Source of the DNA: an uncultured Muribaculaceae bacterium
GTDB taxonomy: Bacteria > Bacteroidota > Bacteroidia > Bacteroidales > Muribaculaceae
DNA: 64,000 nt
Direction of reading: 5' to 3'
Assembly: GCA_947627615.1 (NCBI GenBank)
Contig: CANQWS010000014.1
Coordinates: 1 to 64,000, forward strand
The notes beneath the pieces are model-generated. The model saw nothing but the letters and a program-made list of their open reading frames with translations, was not told the origin of the DNA and ran no database searches. Both the position numbers and the translations under genes were made by a program. Positions 29,448 to 40,000 of this stretch are shown piece after piece. Numbering within the stretch: the first letter of the stretch is position 1; each line of letters starts with the position of its first letter.

Positions 29448-30178
29448 TGCCCCGGGTAACGTCACACAGGTATCACACAGCCATGTCATTATTCCGGAAC
29501 CGTCCGCGAGGTCTGTATCTGCTCCCTGCCATAGTGTCCATAGCCATGGCGGGGCTTGTGTCCACAGCCTGCAAGGAGAAGGAAAAGGAACTCATGAAGG
29601 GGAATTTTGATCCCGAACGGTTCGCCACGATGACCACTACCGACGTCTCAACCTTGATTTCCGATTCAGGAGTGGTGCGCTACAAGATAGAGTCACCGAT
29701 ATGGCTGGTGTTCGACCAGGCCTCGGAACCATACTGGAAATTCCCCAAAGGTCTCCATCTGGAGAAGTACAATGACATGTTCCGCGTGGACGCGCAGGTG
29801 CAGTGTGATTCGGCGGTCTATTTCAAGGACCGGCAGCTCTGGCGCCTCGACGGATACGTGGAGATAACCAATATAGCGGGCGAGAAATTCCTTACACCGC
29901 AGCTCTTCTGGGACCAGCGCCATCAGAAACTCTATTCCGATTCATTCATCCACATAGAGCGTCAGGGCCGTGTGATAGAGGGCTATGGCTTCACTTCCAA
30001 CGAGCGCATGACGCAGTATGACGTGAAGAAAGTCATGGGAATGTTCCCTGCGAGCGATTTCCAGCCCGGCGCCGGTGCCCCGGATTCAACGTCCCGTCCC
30101 GCGGCTTCTCCGGCTACGGTCACCGGGGTTGTCGTTGCGGATTCTGTAAAACATGCCGGCGGAAACAACGGCGATTAA
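29447..30178 (+). CDS. lptC: LPS export periplasmic protein LptC
   Basis: 243 residues from the ATG at 29447 that overlaps the previous TGA; another ATG at 29483 starts closer to the signal. The signal ends in a lipobox-like VSTAC, so it may be a lipoprotein, as in many Bacteroidota LptC. The OstA-like beta-jellyroll follows: KIESPIWLVFDQ, FPKGLHLEKYN, AYFKDRQLWRLDGYV-like and GYGFTSNERMTQYDVKKVMG, all typical. LptC passes lipopolysaccharide from the LptBFG ABC transporter to LptA. It is followed by a CorC/HlyC-type protein. Confidence 0.88.
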   Translation: MPRVTSHRYHTAMSLFRNRPRGLYLLPAIVSIAMAGLVSTACKEKEKELMKGNFDPERFATMTTTDVSTLISDSGVVRYKIESPIWLVFDQASEPYWKFPKGLHLEKYNDMFRVDAQVQCDSAVYFKDRQLWRLDGYVEITNIAGEKFLTPQLFWDQRHQKLYSDSFIHIERQGRVIEGYGFTSNERMTQYDVKKVMGMFPASDFQPGAGAPDSTSRPAASPATVTGVVVADSVKHAGGNNGD

Positions 30179-30196
30179 ACATATATCCATCAGACT

Positions 30197-31480
30197 ATGA
30201 CAGCAACCACCTGGCTTATCATTGCTATTGTATCGTTGATTTTCTCGGGGTTCTTCTCAGGCACCGAGATAGCTTTCATAACCACGGACCGCGTCAGGGT
30301 AGAGCTTGACGTGAAACGCGGAGGTCTCATGGGCAAACTGCTCAATCTCTATTTCAAGGACGAGGACCTTTTCATATCCACCATTCTTGTGGGCAACAAC
30401 GTTATGCTTGTCATCTACGGTATGGGGGCCGCATTCCTCATAGAACAGTGCTGGCTCGTGCAGTATCATCTCAACGAGGCTCTGCTGCTTGTGATATCGA
30501 CGCTCATATCCACGGGCGTGATTCTCGTGACCGGCGAGTTCTTCCCCAAGGCCATCTTCAGGATAAATCCCTATACCTCCATGAAGATAATAGCGTTGCC
30601 GCTCGCGGTGTTCTACATTGTTCTCTGGCCGGTATCGGTGTTTACCACATGGCTGTCGCGCGGACTGATGAAACTTTGCGGCATACATTCCGAATCACAG
30701 AAAATGGGACTGCTTTCCGTGGGTGACCTGAACCGCTATCTGGAGAGCAATATCGACGATATAAATCCGGCATCGGTGCCGGTGGAGAACGAAGTGAAGA
30801 TTTTCCACAACGCGCTTGACTTCTCGAACACCCATCTGCGTGACTGCATGCTTCCGCGAAACGAGATTGTCTCCGTCAACATCGACAACACCACGCGCGA
30901 GGAACTAAGCGAACTCTTCACACGGACCGGCCGCAGCAAGATTGTGGTCTACCGCGAGGACATAGACAATGTGCTCGGTTACATCCACGTCAGCGAGCTT
31001 TTCAATCCCGAAAGCGACTGGAAGGAGCATATCAAGCCGGTGATCTTCGCACCCGAGACACTGCTGGCCAACAAGCTCATGCGCAGAATGCTTGCCGAAA
31101 AGAGGTCCATGGCCATAGTTATCGACGAGTTCGGCGGCACTGCCGGTCTGGTGACACTCGAGGACCTTGTGGAAGAGATTTTCGGCGATATCCGTGACGA
31201 GCATGACACGGCTTCCGTGCTTGTGCGCGAGGTGGAGCCGGGTGTCTACGAGTGTTCGGGACGAGTGGAGATAGAAGCTCTGCGCGAGCAGTATCACATA
31301 GACATTCCCGAGGACGATGACTACCAGACCCTCGCCGGTTACATACTGACATCCACCGGACTGATTCCGACCCAGGGGGAGACTGTGGTCATAGACGGTT
31401 TTGAAATTACTGTGCTGAAGCGTACGGCCTCGCGCCTTGAACTGTTGCGTCTGCGTCACTGCGGCGAAAAAGAAGACTGA
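30197..31480 (+). CDS. CNNM/CorC-HlyC family membrane protein
   Basis: 427 residues. An N-terminal DUF21/CNNM membrane domain with about four spans (residues 1-180, SGFFSGTEIAFITTDRVR at the start) is followed by two CBS domains (about 200-330). The C-terminal CorC/HlyC transporter-associated domain includes VIDEFGGTAGLVTLEDLVEEIFGDI and ends DGFEITVLKRTASRLELL. Relatives are linked to magnesium or cobalt efflux, and in gliding Bacteroidota to GldE. The role here is not proved. It follows lptC by 18 bases. Confidence 0.9.
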   Translation: MTATTWLIIAIVSLIFSGFFSGTEIAFITTDRVRVELDVKRGGLMGKLLNLYFKDEDLFISTILVGNNVMLVIYGMGAAFLIEQCWLVQYHLNEALLLVISTLISTGVILVTGEFFPKAIFRINPYTSMKIIALPLAVFYIVLWPVSVFTTWLSRGLMKLCGIHSESQKMGLLSVGDLNRYLESNIDDINPASVPVENEVKIFHNALDFSNTHLRDCMLPRNEIVSVNIDNTTREELSELFTRTGRSKIVVYREDIDNVLGYIHVSELFNPESDWKEHIKPVIFAPETLLANKLMRRMLAEKRSMAIVIDEFGGTAGLVTLEDLVEEIFGDIRDEHDTASVLVREVEPGVYECSGRVEIEALREQYHIDIPEDDDYQTLAGYILTSTGLIPTQGETVVIDGFEITVLKRTASRLELLRLRHCGEKED

Positions 31481-31487
31481 ATGCATC

Positions 31488-32402
31488 ATGGCTGATTTCA
31501 CACTCAACATACTCGGATGCGGCTCGGCGACACCGAGCCCGTTGCGCAATCCTTCGGCCCAGGTGGTCGACTATCGCGGACGCCTTATGATGATTGACTG
31601 CGGGGAGGGCGCACAGGCCACCATGCGCCGCATGGGGCTGCCGTTCCACCGCATATCGCATATTTTCATCTCGCACATGCACGGCGACCATTGCTTCGGT
31701 CTGCCCGGACTCCTGTCAACGCTCAATCTTCAGGACAAGGGCGGAAAAGTGGTTGTGGTGCTTCCCGAAGGAGGCGTGGAGATAATGAAGTCCATAACGG
31801 ATTATTTCTGCCGGGAAAATTCTTTTGAAATAGAGTTCCAGCCAGTGAGCGGGAACGGAGGCCTCGTTCTGGACCTGCCGTCGATGACTGTGGAGGCATT
31901 CCCGCTCTATCATCGCGTGCCGGCCTACGGATATCTGTTCCGGGAGAAACCGAAGCAGCTGCATCTGCGCGGCGACATGATGGAGTTCTACAATGTGCCG
32001 GTGGCACAGCGGCAGAACATAAAGAACGGAGCGGATTTCGTGAAAGACAACGGCGACATAGTTCCGAACGCATGGCTGACGCGCCCCGCTGACCCGTCGC
32101 TGAGCTATGCATATTGTTCCGACACGGTCTACGACCGGCGCGTCGCGGAAGCCGTGAAGGGTGTGGACCTGCTCTATCATGAGGCTACGTATGACTCGTC
32201 GTTTGCCGAGAAGGCACTGGCCAGAGGCCATTCCACTGCTGCTCAGGCCGGGAAAATCGCGGCTCAGGCGGGAGCGAAGGAACTTATAATAGGGCATTTT
32301 TCGAAGCGTTACACCTCGACCGATCTGCTTGTGGAGGAGGCCGCGAAGGAATTTCCGAACGTGATAGCCGCGTCCGACGGCATGACAGTGGATATAATAT
32401 GA
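31488..32402 (+). CDS. rnz: Ribonuclease Z
   Basis: 304 residues from ATG 31488 (the frame opens further up at 31437, but that part overlaps the preceding gene and is not conserved). A metallo-beta-lactamase fold endonuclease that trims the 3' ends of tRNA precursors. The zinc motif is FISHMHGDHCFGLPG near residue 61, with the later metal ligands in YCSDTVYD and GHFSKRYTS. The catalytic signature HEATYDSSF is also visible. The three tRNAs in this window would be substrates, although only tRNA-Trp encodes CCA. Confidence 0.94.
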   Translation: MADFTLNILGCGSATPSPLRNPSAQVVDYRGRLMMIDCGEGAQATMRRMGLPFHRISHIFISHMHGDHCFGLPGLLSTLNLQDKGGKVVVVLPEGGVEIMKSITDYFCRENSFEIEFQPVSGNGGLVLDLPSMTVEAFPLYHRVPAYGYLFREKPKQLHLRGDMMEFYNVPVAQRQNIKNGADFVKDNGDIVPNAWLTRPADPSLSYAYCSDTVYDRRVAEAVKGVDLLYHEATYDSSFAEKALARGHSTAAQAGKIAAQAGAKELIIGHFSKRYTSTDLLVEEAAKEFPNVIAASDGMTVDII

Positions 32403-32408
32403 TTCTAT

Positions 32409-32855
32409 ATGGGCGGATTTACATCATCTGACGAGCGATTCATGCGGGCGGCTCTTGACGAGGCCCGGGCCGCGGCCGCAGAGGGCGAGGTCCCGGTGGG
32501 GGCTGTGATTGTGAGCCGCGGGCAGATTGTTGGACGCGGGCATAACCTGACAGAGTCCCTGACCGATGTGACGGCCCATGCCGAGATGCAGGCCATTACT
32601 GCGGCGGCCCATGCGTTGGGCGGCAAATACCTGCCGGAATGCACGCTGTATGTCACTGTTGAGCCGTGTCTGATGTGCGCCGGCGCTTTGGGATGGAGCC
32701 AGATAGGACGTATTGTCTACGGCGCCTCCGACGCAAAGCGGGGCTACTCGGTTTTCACCGATTCGCCTTTTCACCCGCGCGCCAAAGTGGAGAGCGGCCT
32801 GCTGGCCGAGGAATGCGCGGAGCTTATGAGCCGTTTTTTTGCGGCCAAACGCTGA
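32409..32855 (+). CDS. tadA: tRNA-specific adenosine deaminase
   Basis: 148 residues. Deaminates A34 to inosine in the tRNA-Arg(ACG) anticodon. The zinc and catalytic site is HAEMQAI near residue 57 with the second element PCLMCAGALGWSQ near residue 86. The CMP/dCMP deaminase fold and length are typical of TadA. It begins 6 bases after rnz and both are probably co-transcribed. Confidence 0.95.
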   Translation: MGGFTSSDERFMRAALDEARAAAAEGEVPVGAVIVSRGQIVGRGHNLTESLTDVTAHAEMQAITAAAHALGGKYLPECTLYVTVEPCLMCAGALGWSQIGRIVYGASDAKRGYSVFTDSPFHPRAKVESGLLAEECAELMSRFFAAKR

Positions 32856-32873
32856 AAGCTCGCTTTTTTTTGT

Positions 32874-32881
32874 TACTTTTG
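32874..32881 (+). promoter_or_regulatory. -7 box directly before the polyferredoxin-like gene
   Basis: TACTTTTG ends 4 bases before the ATG at 32886. If active, the message would start at the start codon or use a later one. Confidence 0.5.
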
Positions 32882-32885
32882 GAGC

Positions 32886-33848
32886 ATGATTGAAAAATCG
32901 CTGAGGTTGGCACGCATATTGGTGTCGGTGGGCGTGCTCGTCATTCTGGCATGCGGTCTCACCTGCTCGTCCCTGATGCTTCCTGTTGTCGGTCCGTGGC
33001 TTGAAAGAATTCAGCTCGGGCCGGCCGTCATGGCTTTTTCAATGTTCGTTTTCGTGGGATGGCTGCTGATAACGCTGCTCTTCGGGCGAATCTATTGCTC
33101 CACCGTGTGCCCTATGGGCACGCTGCTGGATTGCGCGGCGAGGTTGCCGAGACTCAGGCCTCTTGACCGTTTCGGCTCGTCACGTAACCGTTACCGGTAT
33201 ATGCGTCCGGCGCGTCTGGTGCGCTGCCTGTTCCTCATTGTGGTTCTTCTCGCATCCATGGCCGGATTTATGCTGCTGCCGTCGGTTCTGGAGCCGTATG
33301 CCGCATTCTGCCGTGTGTGCACCGATTTTTTCAGTCCGGTGCTCGCCCTGGTCTCGCGGCTGCTGGAGAGTGTGGGAATCCGCTCTCAGGCGGCTGCCGT
33401 GATGATAACGGCTTCGGCCGGCTCGTCGATAGTGGCCACGCTGATATTCGCTGTGGCAGTGTTTGCCGGAGCGCAGTCAGGCAGGATTCTGTGCAATACC
33501 ATCTGCCCCGTGGGTACGGCGCTTGGCTTCGTGAGCCGGTTCTCGATATATCAGATGGACATTGACACCGACCTGTGTATCAACTGCGGCAAATGTGAGG
33601 ATGTCTGCAAGGCATCATGCATAAATTTGAAGGACCACACGGTCGACGGCAGCCGGTGCGTGGTCTGTTTCGATTGCTCCGCCGTATGCCCCAATTCGGC
33701 CATACGCTACACCTGGCGGCGCAAGCAGCTGTCAACTCCCCAGATGCAGCGGATAACCGGACTCGGCGTCCCTCCGGAAGCATCCGTTGACAGCACATCG
33801 GCCAACTGCCGCAAATTCAATGACAAATCATCCAATCCCGGTTTATGA
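32886..33848 (+). CDS. Membrane-bound 4Fe-4S polyferredoxin-like protein (NapH-type)
   Basis: 320 residues. Several hydrophobic spans (about residues 12-34, 46-63, 110-130 and 165-190) are interrupted by paired CxxxCP motifs: YCSTVCPMG near 75 and LCNTICPVG near 205. Two ferredoxin-like 4Fe-4S motifs follow near the C-terminus ([15 protein letters not shown] near 228, [15 protein letters not shown] near 258). This is the pattern of NapH/YccM-type membrane electron carriers. Its stop overlaps the thyA start by 4 bases (ATGA). A redox partner role is likely; the donor and acceptor are unknown. Confidence 0.85.
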   Translation: MIEKSLRLARILVSVGVLVILACGLTCSSLMLPVVGPWLERIQLGPAVMAFSMFVFVGWLLITLLFGRIYCSTVCPMGTLLDCAARLPRLRPLDRFGSSRNRYRYMRPARLVRCLFLIVVLLASMAGFMLLPSVLEPYAAFCRVCTDFFSPVLALVSRLLESVGIRSQAAAVMITASAGSSIVATLIFAVAVFAGAQSGRILCNTICPVGTALGFVSRFSIYQMDIDTDLCINCGKCEDVCKASCINLKDHTVDGSRCVVCFDCSAVCPNSAIRYTWRRKQLSTPQMQRITGLGVPPEASVDSTSANCRKFNDKSSNPGL

Positions 33849-34639
33849 AACAATATCTATCCCTACTCCGTGACATACTTGAAAACGGCACCGACAAAGG
33901 CGACCGCACAGGAACCGGCACACGTTCCATATTCGGTTACCAGATGCGCTTCAACATGGCCGACGGTTTCCCGCTTCTCACAACAAAGAAACTTCATCTG
34001 AAATCCATAATCTACGAGCTGCTCTGGTTCCTGAAAGGGGATACCAATGTGAAGTATCTTCAGGACCACGGTGTCCGTATCTGGAACGAATGGGCGGGAC
34101 CCGACGGAGACCTCGGCCACATCTACGGCTATCAGTGGCGCTCGTGGCCGGACTATAACGGAGGCTTCATCGACCAGATTTCGGAGGTGGTGGAGACGAT
34201 AAAGAACAATCCTGACTCCCGCCGCATGATTGTCAGCGCATGGAATGTGGCCGATCTTCCCAATATGAATCTGCCTCCCTGCCATGCATTCTTCCAGTTT
34301 TATGTGGCCGACGGACGCCTGAGCCTGCAGCTCTATCAGCGAAGTGCCGATTCTTTTCTGGGCGTGCCGTTCAACATTGCCTCCTACGCGCTTCTGCTGC
34401 TCATGGTGGCCCAGGTGACCGGTCTCGAACCCGGAGACTTCGTGCATACGCTCGGCGACGCCCACATCTACAACAATCACTTCGACCAGGTGCGTCTGCA
34501 GCTCCAGCGGGAGCCGCGCAGCCTTCCGCGGATGGTGCTCAATCCTGAAGTGAAGAGTATTTTCGATTTCACCTTCGAGGACTTCACGCTCGAGGGTTAT
34601 GACCCGCATCCGCATATCCCGGGAAAAGTATCGGTATGA
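33845..34639 (+). CDS. thyA: Thymidylate synthase
   Basis: 264 residues. Methylates dUMP to dTMP using methylene-tetrahydrofolate. Visible motifs: [18 protein letters not shown] near residue 20, the catalytic cysteine in [12 protein letters not shown] near residue 146, and the substrate-binding [19 protein letters not shown]. The length equals the E. coli enzyme. The start overlaps the previous stop and its own stop overlaps folA (both by 4 bases), so the three genes are translationally coupled. Confidence 0.98.
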   Translation: MKQYLSLLRDILENGTDKGDRTGTGTRSIFGYQMRFNMADGFPLLTTKKLHLKSIIYELLWFLKGDTNVKYLQDHGVRIWNEWAGPDGDLGHIYGYQWRSWPDYNGGFIDQISEVVETIKNNPDSRRMIVSAWNVADLPNMNLPPCHAFFQFYVADGRLSLQLYQRSADSFLGVPFNIASYALLLLMVAQVTGLEPGDFVHTLGDAHIYNNHFDQVRLQLQREPRSLPRMVLNPEVKSIFDFTFEDFTLEGYDPHPHIPGKVSV

Positions 34640-35139
34640 CAAGGCCTGACATCAACATAATAGCCATTGTGGCGCATGACGGCGCCATTGGCCGGAAGGG
34701 TGACCAGCCTTTCCACATTTCGGAGGATTTCCGGCGTTTCAAGCAGCTGACCATGGGGCATCCCATAATCATGGGCCGCAGGACTTTCGAGGCTCTGCCG
34801 TCGGGCGCGTTGCCCGGAAGACGGAACATAGTGGTGACGCGCAGGGCGGACTTTCATCCGGAGGATACCGAAACAGCCGGCTCGCTCGGTGAAGCCGTGG
34901 CTATGTGTGCCGCCTGCGACAACATATATATTATAGGTGGGGGTGAGGTCTATCGTCAGGCCATGCCCTCGGCAACGAGACTTCTGCTTACGGAGGTGGA
35001 TGTCGATGTGCCTGACGCGGATACTTTTTTTCCTGAGGTTGACCGCAGGATATGGCACGTGACTGAGCGTTCGGAATTACGCCATGATTCCCGCAGCGGA
35101 GTGAACTACGAGTTCGTCACCTACGAACGCGACTTCTGA
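34636..35139 (+). CDS. folA: Dihydrofolate reductase
   Basis: 167 residues. Reduces the dihydrofolate produced by Thy[31 protein letters not shown] (start motif) is near residues 5-34 and contains the substrate-binding acidic residue. [15 protein letters not shown] and the NADPH-binding [14 protein letters not shown] are present. thyA-folA is a standard pair. It is convergent with aroB, only one base apart from its stop. Confidence 0.97.
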   Translation: MTRPDINIIAIVAHDGAIGRKGDQPFHISEDFRRFKQLTMGHPIIMGRRTFEALPSGALPGRRNIVVTRRADFHPEDTETAGSLGEAVAMCAACDNIYIIGGGEVYRQAMPSATRLLLTEVDVDVPDADTFFPEVDRRIWHVTERSELRHDSRSGVNYEFVTYERDF

Positions 35140-35140
35140 C

Positions 35141-36205
35141 TCACACTCCGAGCAGGTCGCGGGCTATGTCGAAAGCCACTTTGATCTGTTCCGGGCTGAC
35201 TATGCAGTCCGTCTGAACGTCGCCCGGCTTGCGGAGCAGGGTGAAGTTAATCGCGTCAGGCGAGGTGTTCTTTTTGTCATGCTGCATGAATTCTATCAGG
35301 CGGGGATAATCCTTGCAGTCAAACGCAGGCGCGGGATAGTTTTCCCTGACAAATGAGGCCACGGCCTGAAGGGTGTCCGACGGGAATCCGAGGTTGAGGT
35401 GGGAGAGCACCAGGTCTACTACGATGCCGTGGGCCACGGCTATTCCGTGCGGCTCCGTGCGGCCGGCTTCCATGGCGAGCGATTCAAACGCATGTGCGGC
35501 CGTGTGGCCTAAATTGAGGGACCGGCGCAGACCGTGTTCAAACGGGTCTTCCGCCACAATGCGGCGTTTTACGCCGACGCTGTTCTCCAGAATTCCGGAA
35601 AGAAGCGCGGGATCGGCCTCCGAAAGGTCGAATTCAAGAGCCTGACCCAAAGCCTCGGGCGAATCGAGCAGGGCATGTTTAAGCACCTCGCCATAGCCTG
35701 ACAAAAGTTCGGTGCGGGGCAGGGTGCCGTAGAAAGCGCTGGACACAATAACGGAACATGCCGGAGCGAAGGACCCGATTTCGTTTTTCAGTCCGTTGAA
35801 ATTTATGCCGGTCTTGCCGCCTACCGCCGCGTCGATCGCCGCGAGCAGACTCGTGGGCACATTTATGAATCTGACACCGCGCTTGAATGTAGCGGCGGCG
35901 AAACCGCCTATGTCGGTGATCATGCCGCCTCCGAGATTGACTATCACACTATGGCGCGTGGCTCCGTGACAGCAGAGATAATTCCAGATTTCCGAGAGGG
36001 AGGTGAGCGATTTGTTGTCGTCGCCCGGTTCAAGTTCAATGACGCCGGCGCCGTCAATACGGCTGTCGCCTGAAATCAGAGGCAGACAGTCACGGCGGGT
36101 GTTCGAGTCCGTGATTATGGTAAGCGCCCCCTTGCATCCGAGTTCATCGAGCTGCTCGGTGAGAGCGCGTGCGGGGGTGTCGGTGAAGATTATTTTCTGC
36201 GCCAT
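35141..36205 (-). CDS. aroB: 3-dehydroquinate synthase
   Basis: 354 residues. Converts DAHP to 3-dehydroquinate in the shikimate pathway using NAD and a metal ion. The NAD-binding loop NLGGGMITDIGGFAAATFKRG is near residue 90. VPTSLLAAIDAAVGGKTGINF follows, and metal-binding His residues lie in SLNLGHTAAHAFE near residue 230. It is the last gene of a minus-strand run that begins with the AsmA-like gene; another shikimate gene, aroC, lies at 50.4 kb. Confidence 0.96.
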   Translation of the reverse strand: MAQKIIFTDTPARALTEQLDELGCKGALTIITDSNTRRDCLPLISGDSRIDGAGVIELEPGDDNKSLTSLSEIWNYLCCHGATRHSVIVNLGGGMITDIGGFAAATFKRGVRFINVPTSLLAAIDAAVGGKTGINFNGLKNEIGSFAPACSVIVSSAFYGTLPRTELLSGYGEVLKHALLDSPEALGQALEFDLSEADPALLSGILENSVGVKRRIVAEDPFEHGLRRSLNLGHTAAHAFESLAMEAGRTEPHGIAVAHGIVVDLVLSHLNLGFPSDTLQAVASFVRENYPAPAFDCKDYPRLIEFMQHDKKNTSPDAINFTLLRKPGDVQTDCIVSPEQIKVAFDIARDLLGV

Positions 36206-36232
36206 GGTGCGTTTCGGCTAAAAAGGTGTGTT

Positions 36233-36982
36233 TCAGTTAAAGTTGCGTGAGGTGGTCAGGAATCCGTAGACAAGCAGAGGCAGGGCCTCGGCAAAGGCTT
36301 TCATGGAGGGGAACACTATGTCCGCTCCTGCGGCCCTGAGTTCGTCTTCGGGGATGGGGCCGGTGTTCACGCCTACGGTAAAGGCTCCGGAAGCATGTCC
36401 GGATTCAACTCCAAGCGGAGCGTTTTCAATTACTATGCATTCGTTAGGTTTCACGCCGGCTATCTCCATGGCCTTGAGATAGGGCTCGGGCGACGGTTTG
36501 CCTTTCGTCACGTCGCGGCCGGTGACACGCATGTCCATGGAGAAAGCCCCCGGAAAATCGGAGTTCAGGCGGTTGAGAAGCGATGACTGGCCGGAGCCAG
36601 TGACAAGGACTCTTTTAATGTCGACCTGTTCGAGGAATCCGAGCATTTCAGCGGCTCCTGGCATGGGTTCCACAGGGGGCATGGCGGCGAAAAGCTCCGT
36701 TTTGCGGCGGTAAAGCGTGCGGGCCTCGTCGTCGGTGCAATGCCGGCCGTAGACCTGCTGGAAAATCAGGTCTATGGTGGATGCTCCGGTGCGGCCCTCG
36801 TAACGGAAGAAATCGGACATGGGGATTTCCACGCCTATTTCCGAAAGCATCTGCTTCCATGCCGCCGCATGAGAGGGCATTGAGTCATAGAGGGTGCCGT
36901 CCATGTCTATGAGCGCGGCACGCGGTATGAGGTTTATGTAATCGTTCCGTTCCAGAAAATCCTGGATGAGAGATGTGTACAT
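36233..36982 (-). CDS. HAD-superfamily phosphatase/phosphomutase (beta-PGM type)
   Basis: 249 residues. Motif I is ALIDMDGTLYDSMP near residue 22 with the nucleophile Asp, motif II is VLVTGSGQ near 130, and the conserved Lys is in TKGKPSPEPYLKA near 165. Motif III is ECIVIENAPLGVESGH near 185. The alpha-helical cap between motifs I and II matches subclass I and beta-phosphoglucomutase-like enzymes. Substrate unknown. It lies between aroB and the AsmA-like gene. Confidence 0.88.
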   Translation of the reverse strand: MYTSLIQDFLERNDYINLIPRAALIDMDGTLYDSMPSHAAAWKQMLSEIGVEIPMSDFFRYEGRTGASTIDLIFQQVYGRHCTDDEARTLYRRKTELFAAMPPVEPMPGAAEMLGFLEQVDIKRVLVTGSGQSSLLNRLNSDFPGAFSMDMRVTGRDVTKGKPSPEPYLKAMEIAGVKPNECIVIENAPLGVESGHASGAFTVGVNTGPIPEDELRAAGADIVFPSMKAFAEALPLLVYGFLTTSRNFN

Positions 36983-37005
36983 ATAGGGTTGGCGGTTATG
37001 TTCTT

Positions 37006-40000
37006 TTATTTTTTCTTTTTCTTCCTTTTCCGGGGTTTGTCGGCTTTCTGGTCCGGGGCTGCTATGGTGTCGCCCGGCATTATGAATCCTGCGGGTTTCT
37101 CAATGAGACCCTGCTGAATGAGCGCCACGGAATCGGCATGCGAGAAATTGTCGGCGAGTTCCATTGGCGCTGACCCTGACCCGCTTCCTGCCGGACGGTT
37201 GTCCTTCAGTTTGAGTCCACGGGAGCCTGTGGCCCTCACGCCGCTTCGGAACACCTTGGCAATCTCTTTGATGAGGTTGACACGGACGGTGTCGGTGATT
37301 CTGCGGCTCTCGGCCACGGTCTTTTCGTTGATGCGCGCCTTGCCGAGACGGATTTTCATCTTGTCGGGCGTTCCCTTGATGTTGATTCCGAATTTGAAGG
37401 GAATCGGGGATTTGATTACTGCCACATGATAGTTGAGGTTGAAGGCGGCATCGTTGCTTCCGCGCACACCTATCCTGTAGCGGTCCATGTCAAAGATGAA
37501 GGGGTAGAGGTCAATGTAGCCGTCATGTATCGCAAGCTCCACGTCCATGTGGTCAATCATGTTGCGGTCCTTCTTCTTGAAGAGCATCCATTTGGCAATG
37601 GTCCGGAAAGTTTCGTTGTCAAGCAGCTGCAGGCTGTCGCCTGAAATCTTCAGGGCAAGATTGAGAGTCTCGAGCTTCAGGTTCATCATTGAATCGAGTC
37701 CTGACGTAAGAGCCAGTTCGGCATCGACGATTCCCCTGACTTCGCCGAGCAGCGGGAGCAGCGAGTCAACTTCAGGCATCATGTCAAGCACGGACCTGAG
37801 GTTAAGCCGTTTTATCCTCATGGCCGTGGCTATTGACAGATTGTTGACGGTGGGCGCCGAATACAGTGCCGAGAAATTGACAGCCCCTATATTGGTGGAG
37901 GCAAACAGGCGGTCGAGATTCACGGCGCCATCATAGACCTCCATCAGACCGTCGAGTCCGTGGAGCCAGAGATCGGCGTAGAGCACATGCTTGGCCTTGA
38001 GATTGAAACGTGCGTTTATGTTTGAGGGCACGAGCACGGCGAGTCTCGTCGAATCGGCCGCTGCCTTGTCAAGTTCGGCCTGAAGCAGTTCCTCGGAATC
38101 GGTGTCGGACAGACCCTTGGCCGTGCCTTCGGAAATCTTGTCGGCGAAGGCGGCTCCGCGAATCATCGTGGCAGTCAGCTGGTTGATGTTGATGGTGTCG
38201 GAGCTGACATCGAATTCCATTATGAACGGGGACCCGTGGCGCGAGGTCAGTGCGCGGGTGATGTTGTGTATGGAACCGTTGAGCGTGAAATCGCTCTGTC
38301 CGAGACGCAGACGGGTGTCACGGAGCACCACGGAATCCGTGGAGAATGACAGGTTGAGATCCGAGAGGGAGTTGCGGGTGGGAAAATAGGGGGTGAATAC
38401 CCTTACGCGTCCGGCTCTGAGGTGGCCGCTCGCGTTCCACCGGCGCAAAAGCGTGTGGACGGAATTGTCGAGTTCCACTTTTATGTCCTCGCGCCCCATG
38501 CGCGAGCGGTCATAATCGGCCATGGCCTTGCGGGTCTGCGCCCTCATCAGCCCCATTATGGAATCGGCGGTAAGTTCAGGATGACGCGCGGCAATGGAAT
38601 CGAACCGGGCCTGACGCCGTTTCGACATTACGGGGAGCGCTTTCGGGTGAAGCATGAAATCGGCCTCGCTGTCGCGCAGCATGGCTCTGTTGAAGCGGTC
38701 GCCATAGAACATGGCCCCGGATTTCACAAGCGCCTTCAGCAGCGGACTGCATCCGTTGCCCTCATATCGCATAAGGGTCGCGGCGATTCTGGAATCGGCC
38801 AGATGAAGGCGGATTGAATCGGAATCGGAGCGCAGATGGAGGCGGTGGGCGGTGATGTCGAACCCAATGGGATTTATCTGGGTGGTATCGGTTGACGAGG
38901 CAAGGTTGCGTATGCCCACGCCAGCTTTCAGCACCGTGCCGCTCAGTGCGAGTCCGGGAGTGCTGACCGCAATGGTGTCAATGTTGAGCGAGGCCGTCAG
39001 CATGGAATCAATCACGTGGGACTTGATGGTGACGCTTGAACTTGACCCGAATTTCAGCTCGGCATGACGCAGATATGATTCCATGGAGCCATCGGTCATG
39101 GCCATGCGGAAATCATCGAGGTCAATGGTGCCGTCGATTTTAGCCTTGTGGAATTTTTTCGGAGTCAGATAGCTGAGCCGGGTTTTTATGTCGGCGAGGC
39201 CGCGGATTGTGCCCCTTACAGCGCAGGGAAGTTTCGACAGGAGCTGCGAAGGCAGGTTCTGGATGGTCAGGGTGCCGTCGAATCTGGCATCGACCGCAGG
39301 GTCGCTCACCGGAGTGCTCACTTTGCCTTCCAGAGTGAAATCCATGGCTTTGCCTGCGGCGGCAAGCCTGTTGACGGTAATTTTTGAGGCGTCGGGTTTT
39401 GCGAGATCCACGAATGCCTCTATGTCGGCCTGAATCTTTGACAGGTTGAGCCGGTCAAACACCACTTTCGAGGCGTCGGCCTTGAATTTCGCGTTGACCG
39501 AGGGCAGCTCCTTGCTGCCGTGGATGTAGGGCTTCAGAAGTTCCACCTCCATCTCCACGCTCATGTCGGTGTCGAGACCCGACAGCGGCTTGCGGTGTTC
39601 CTCCGGAAGAAGCTCCATAGCGTCGCTGATCAGTGCTTCGGGGATGCGGGCCTTGAAAGTCCTGACAGCAAGTCCTTCCGTCATGTCGATATGCGTGGAG
39701 AACTCGGTCAGGATTTTGCCTGTGACAAGTCTGAAATCCGAGAGGTCGATATCCATGGGCCGGCTGCTTTGCCATGAGATTTTGCCGTCAATGGAAAACG
39801 GCAGATTGCGCAGATGCAGTGTCTCCATGGCCATCATTGCGTCTCCGCCTACTGAAAGCCTGTAGAGCGGTTTGCCGGTCTCGGGCTCGTCCTTGATGCT
39901 GGCATCCGAAAGGCCCACGTAACAGTCTATGGAATCGGCCGGGATGCGGTAGCGCACCCTGAGGCCGCCGGTTATGGTGAAGCTGTTGATGGAAATGTCA

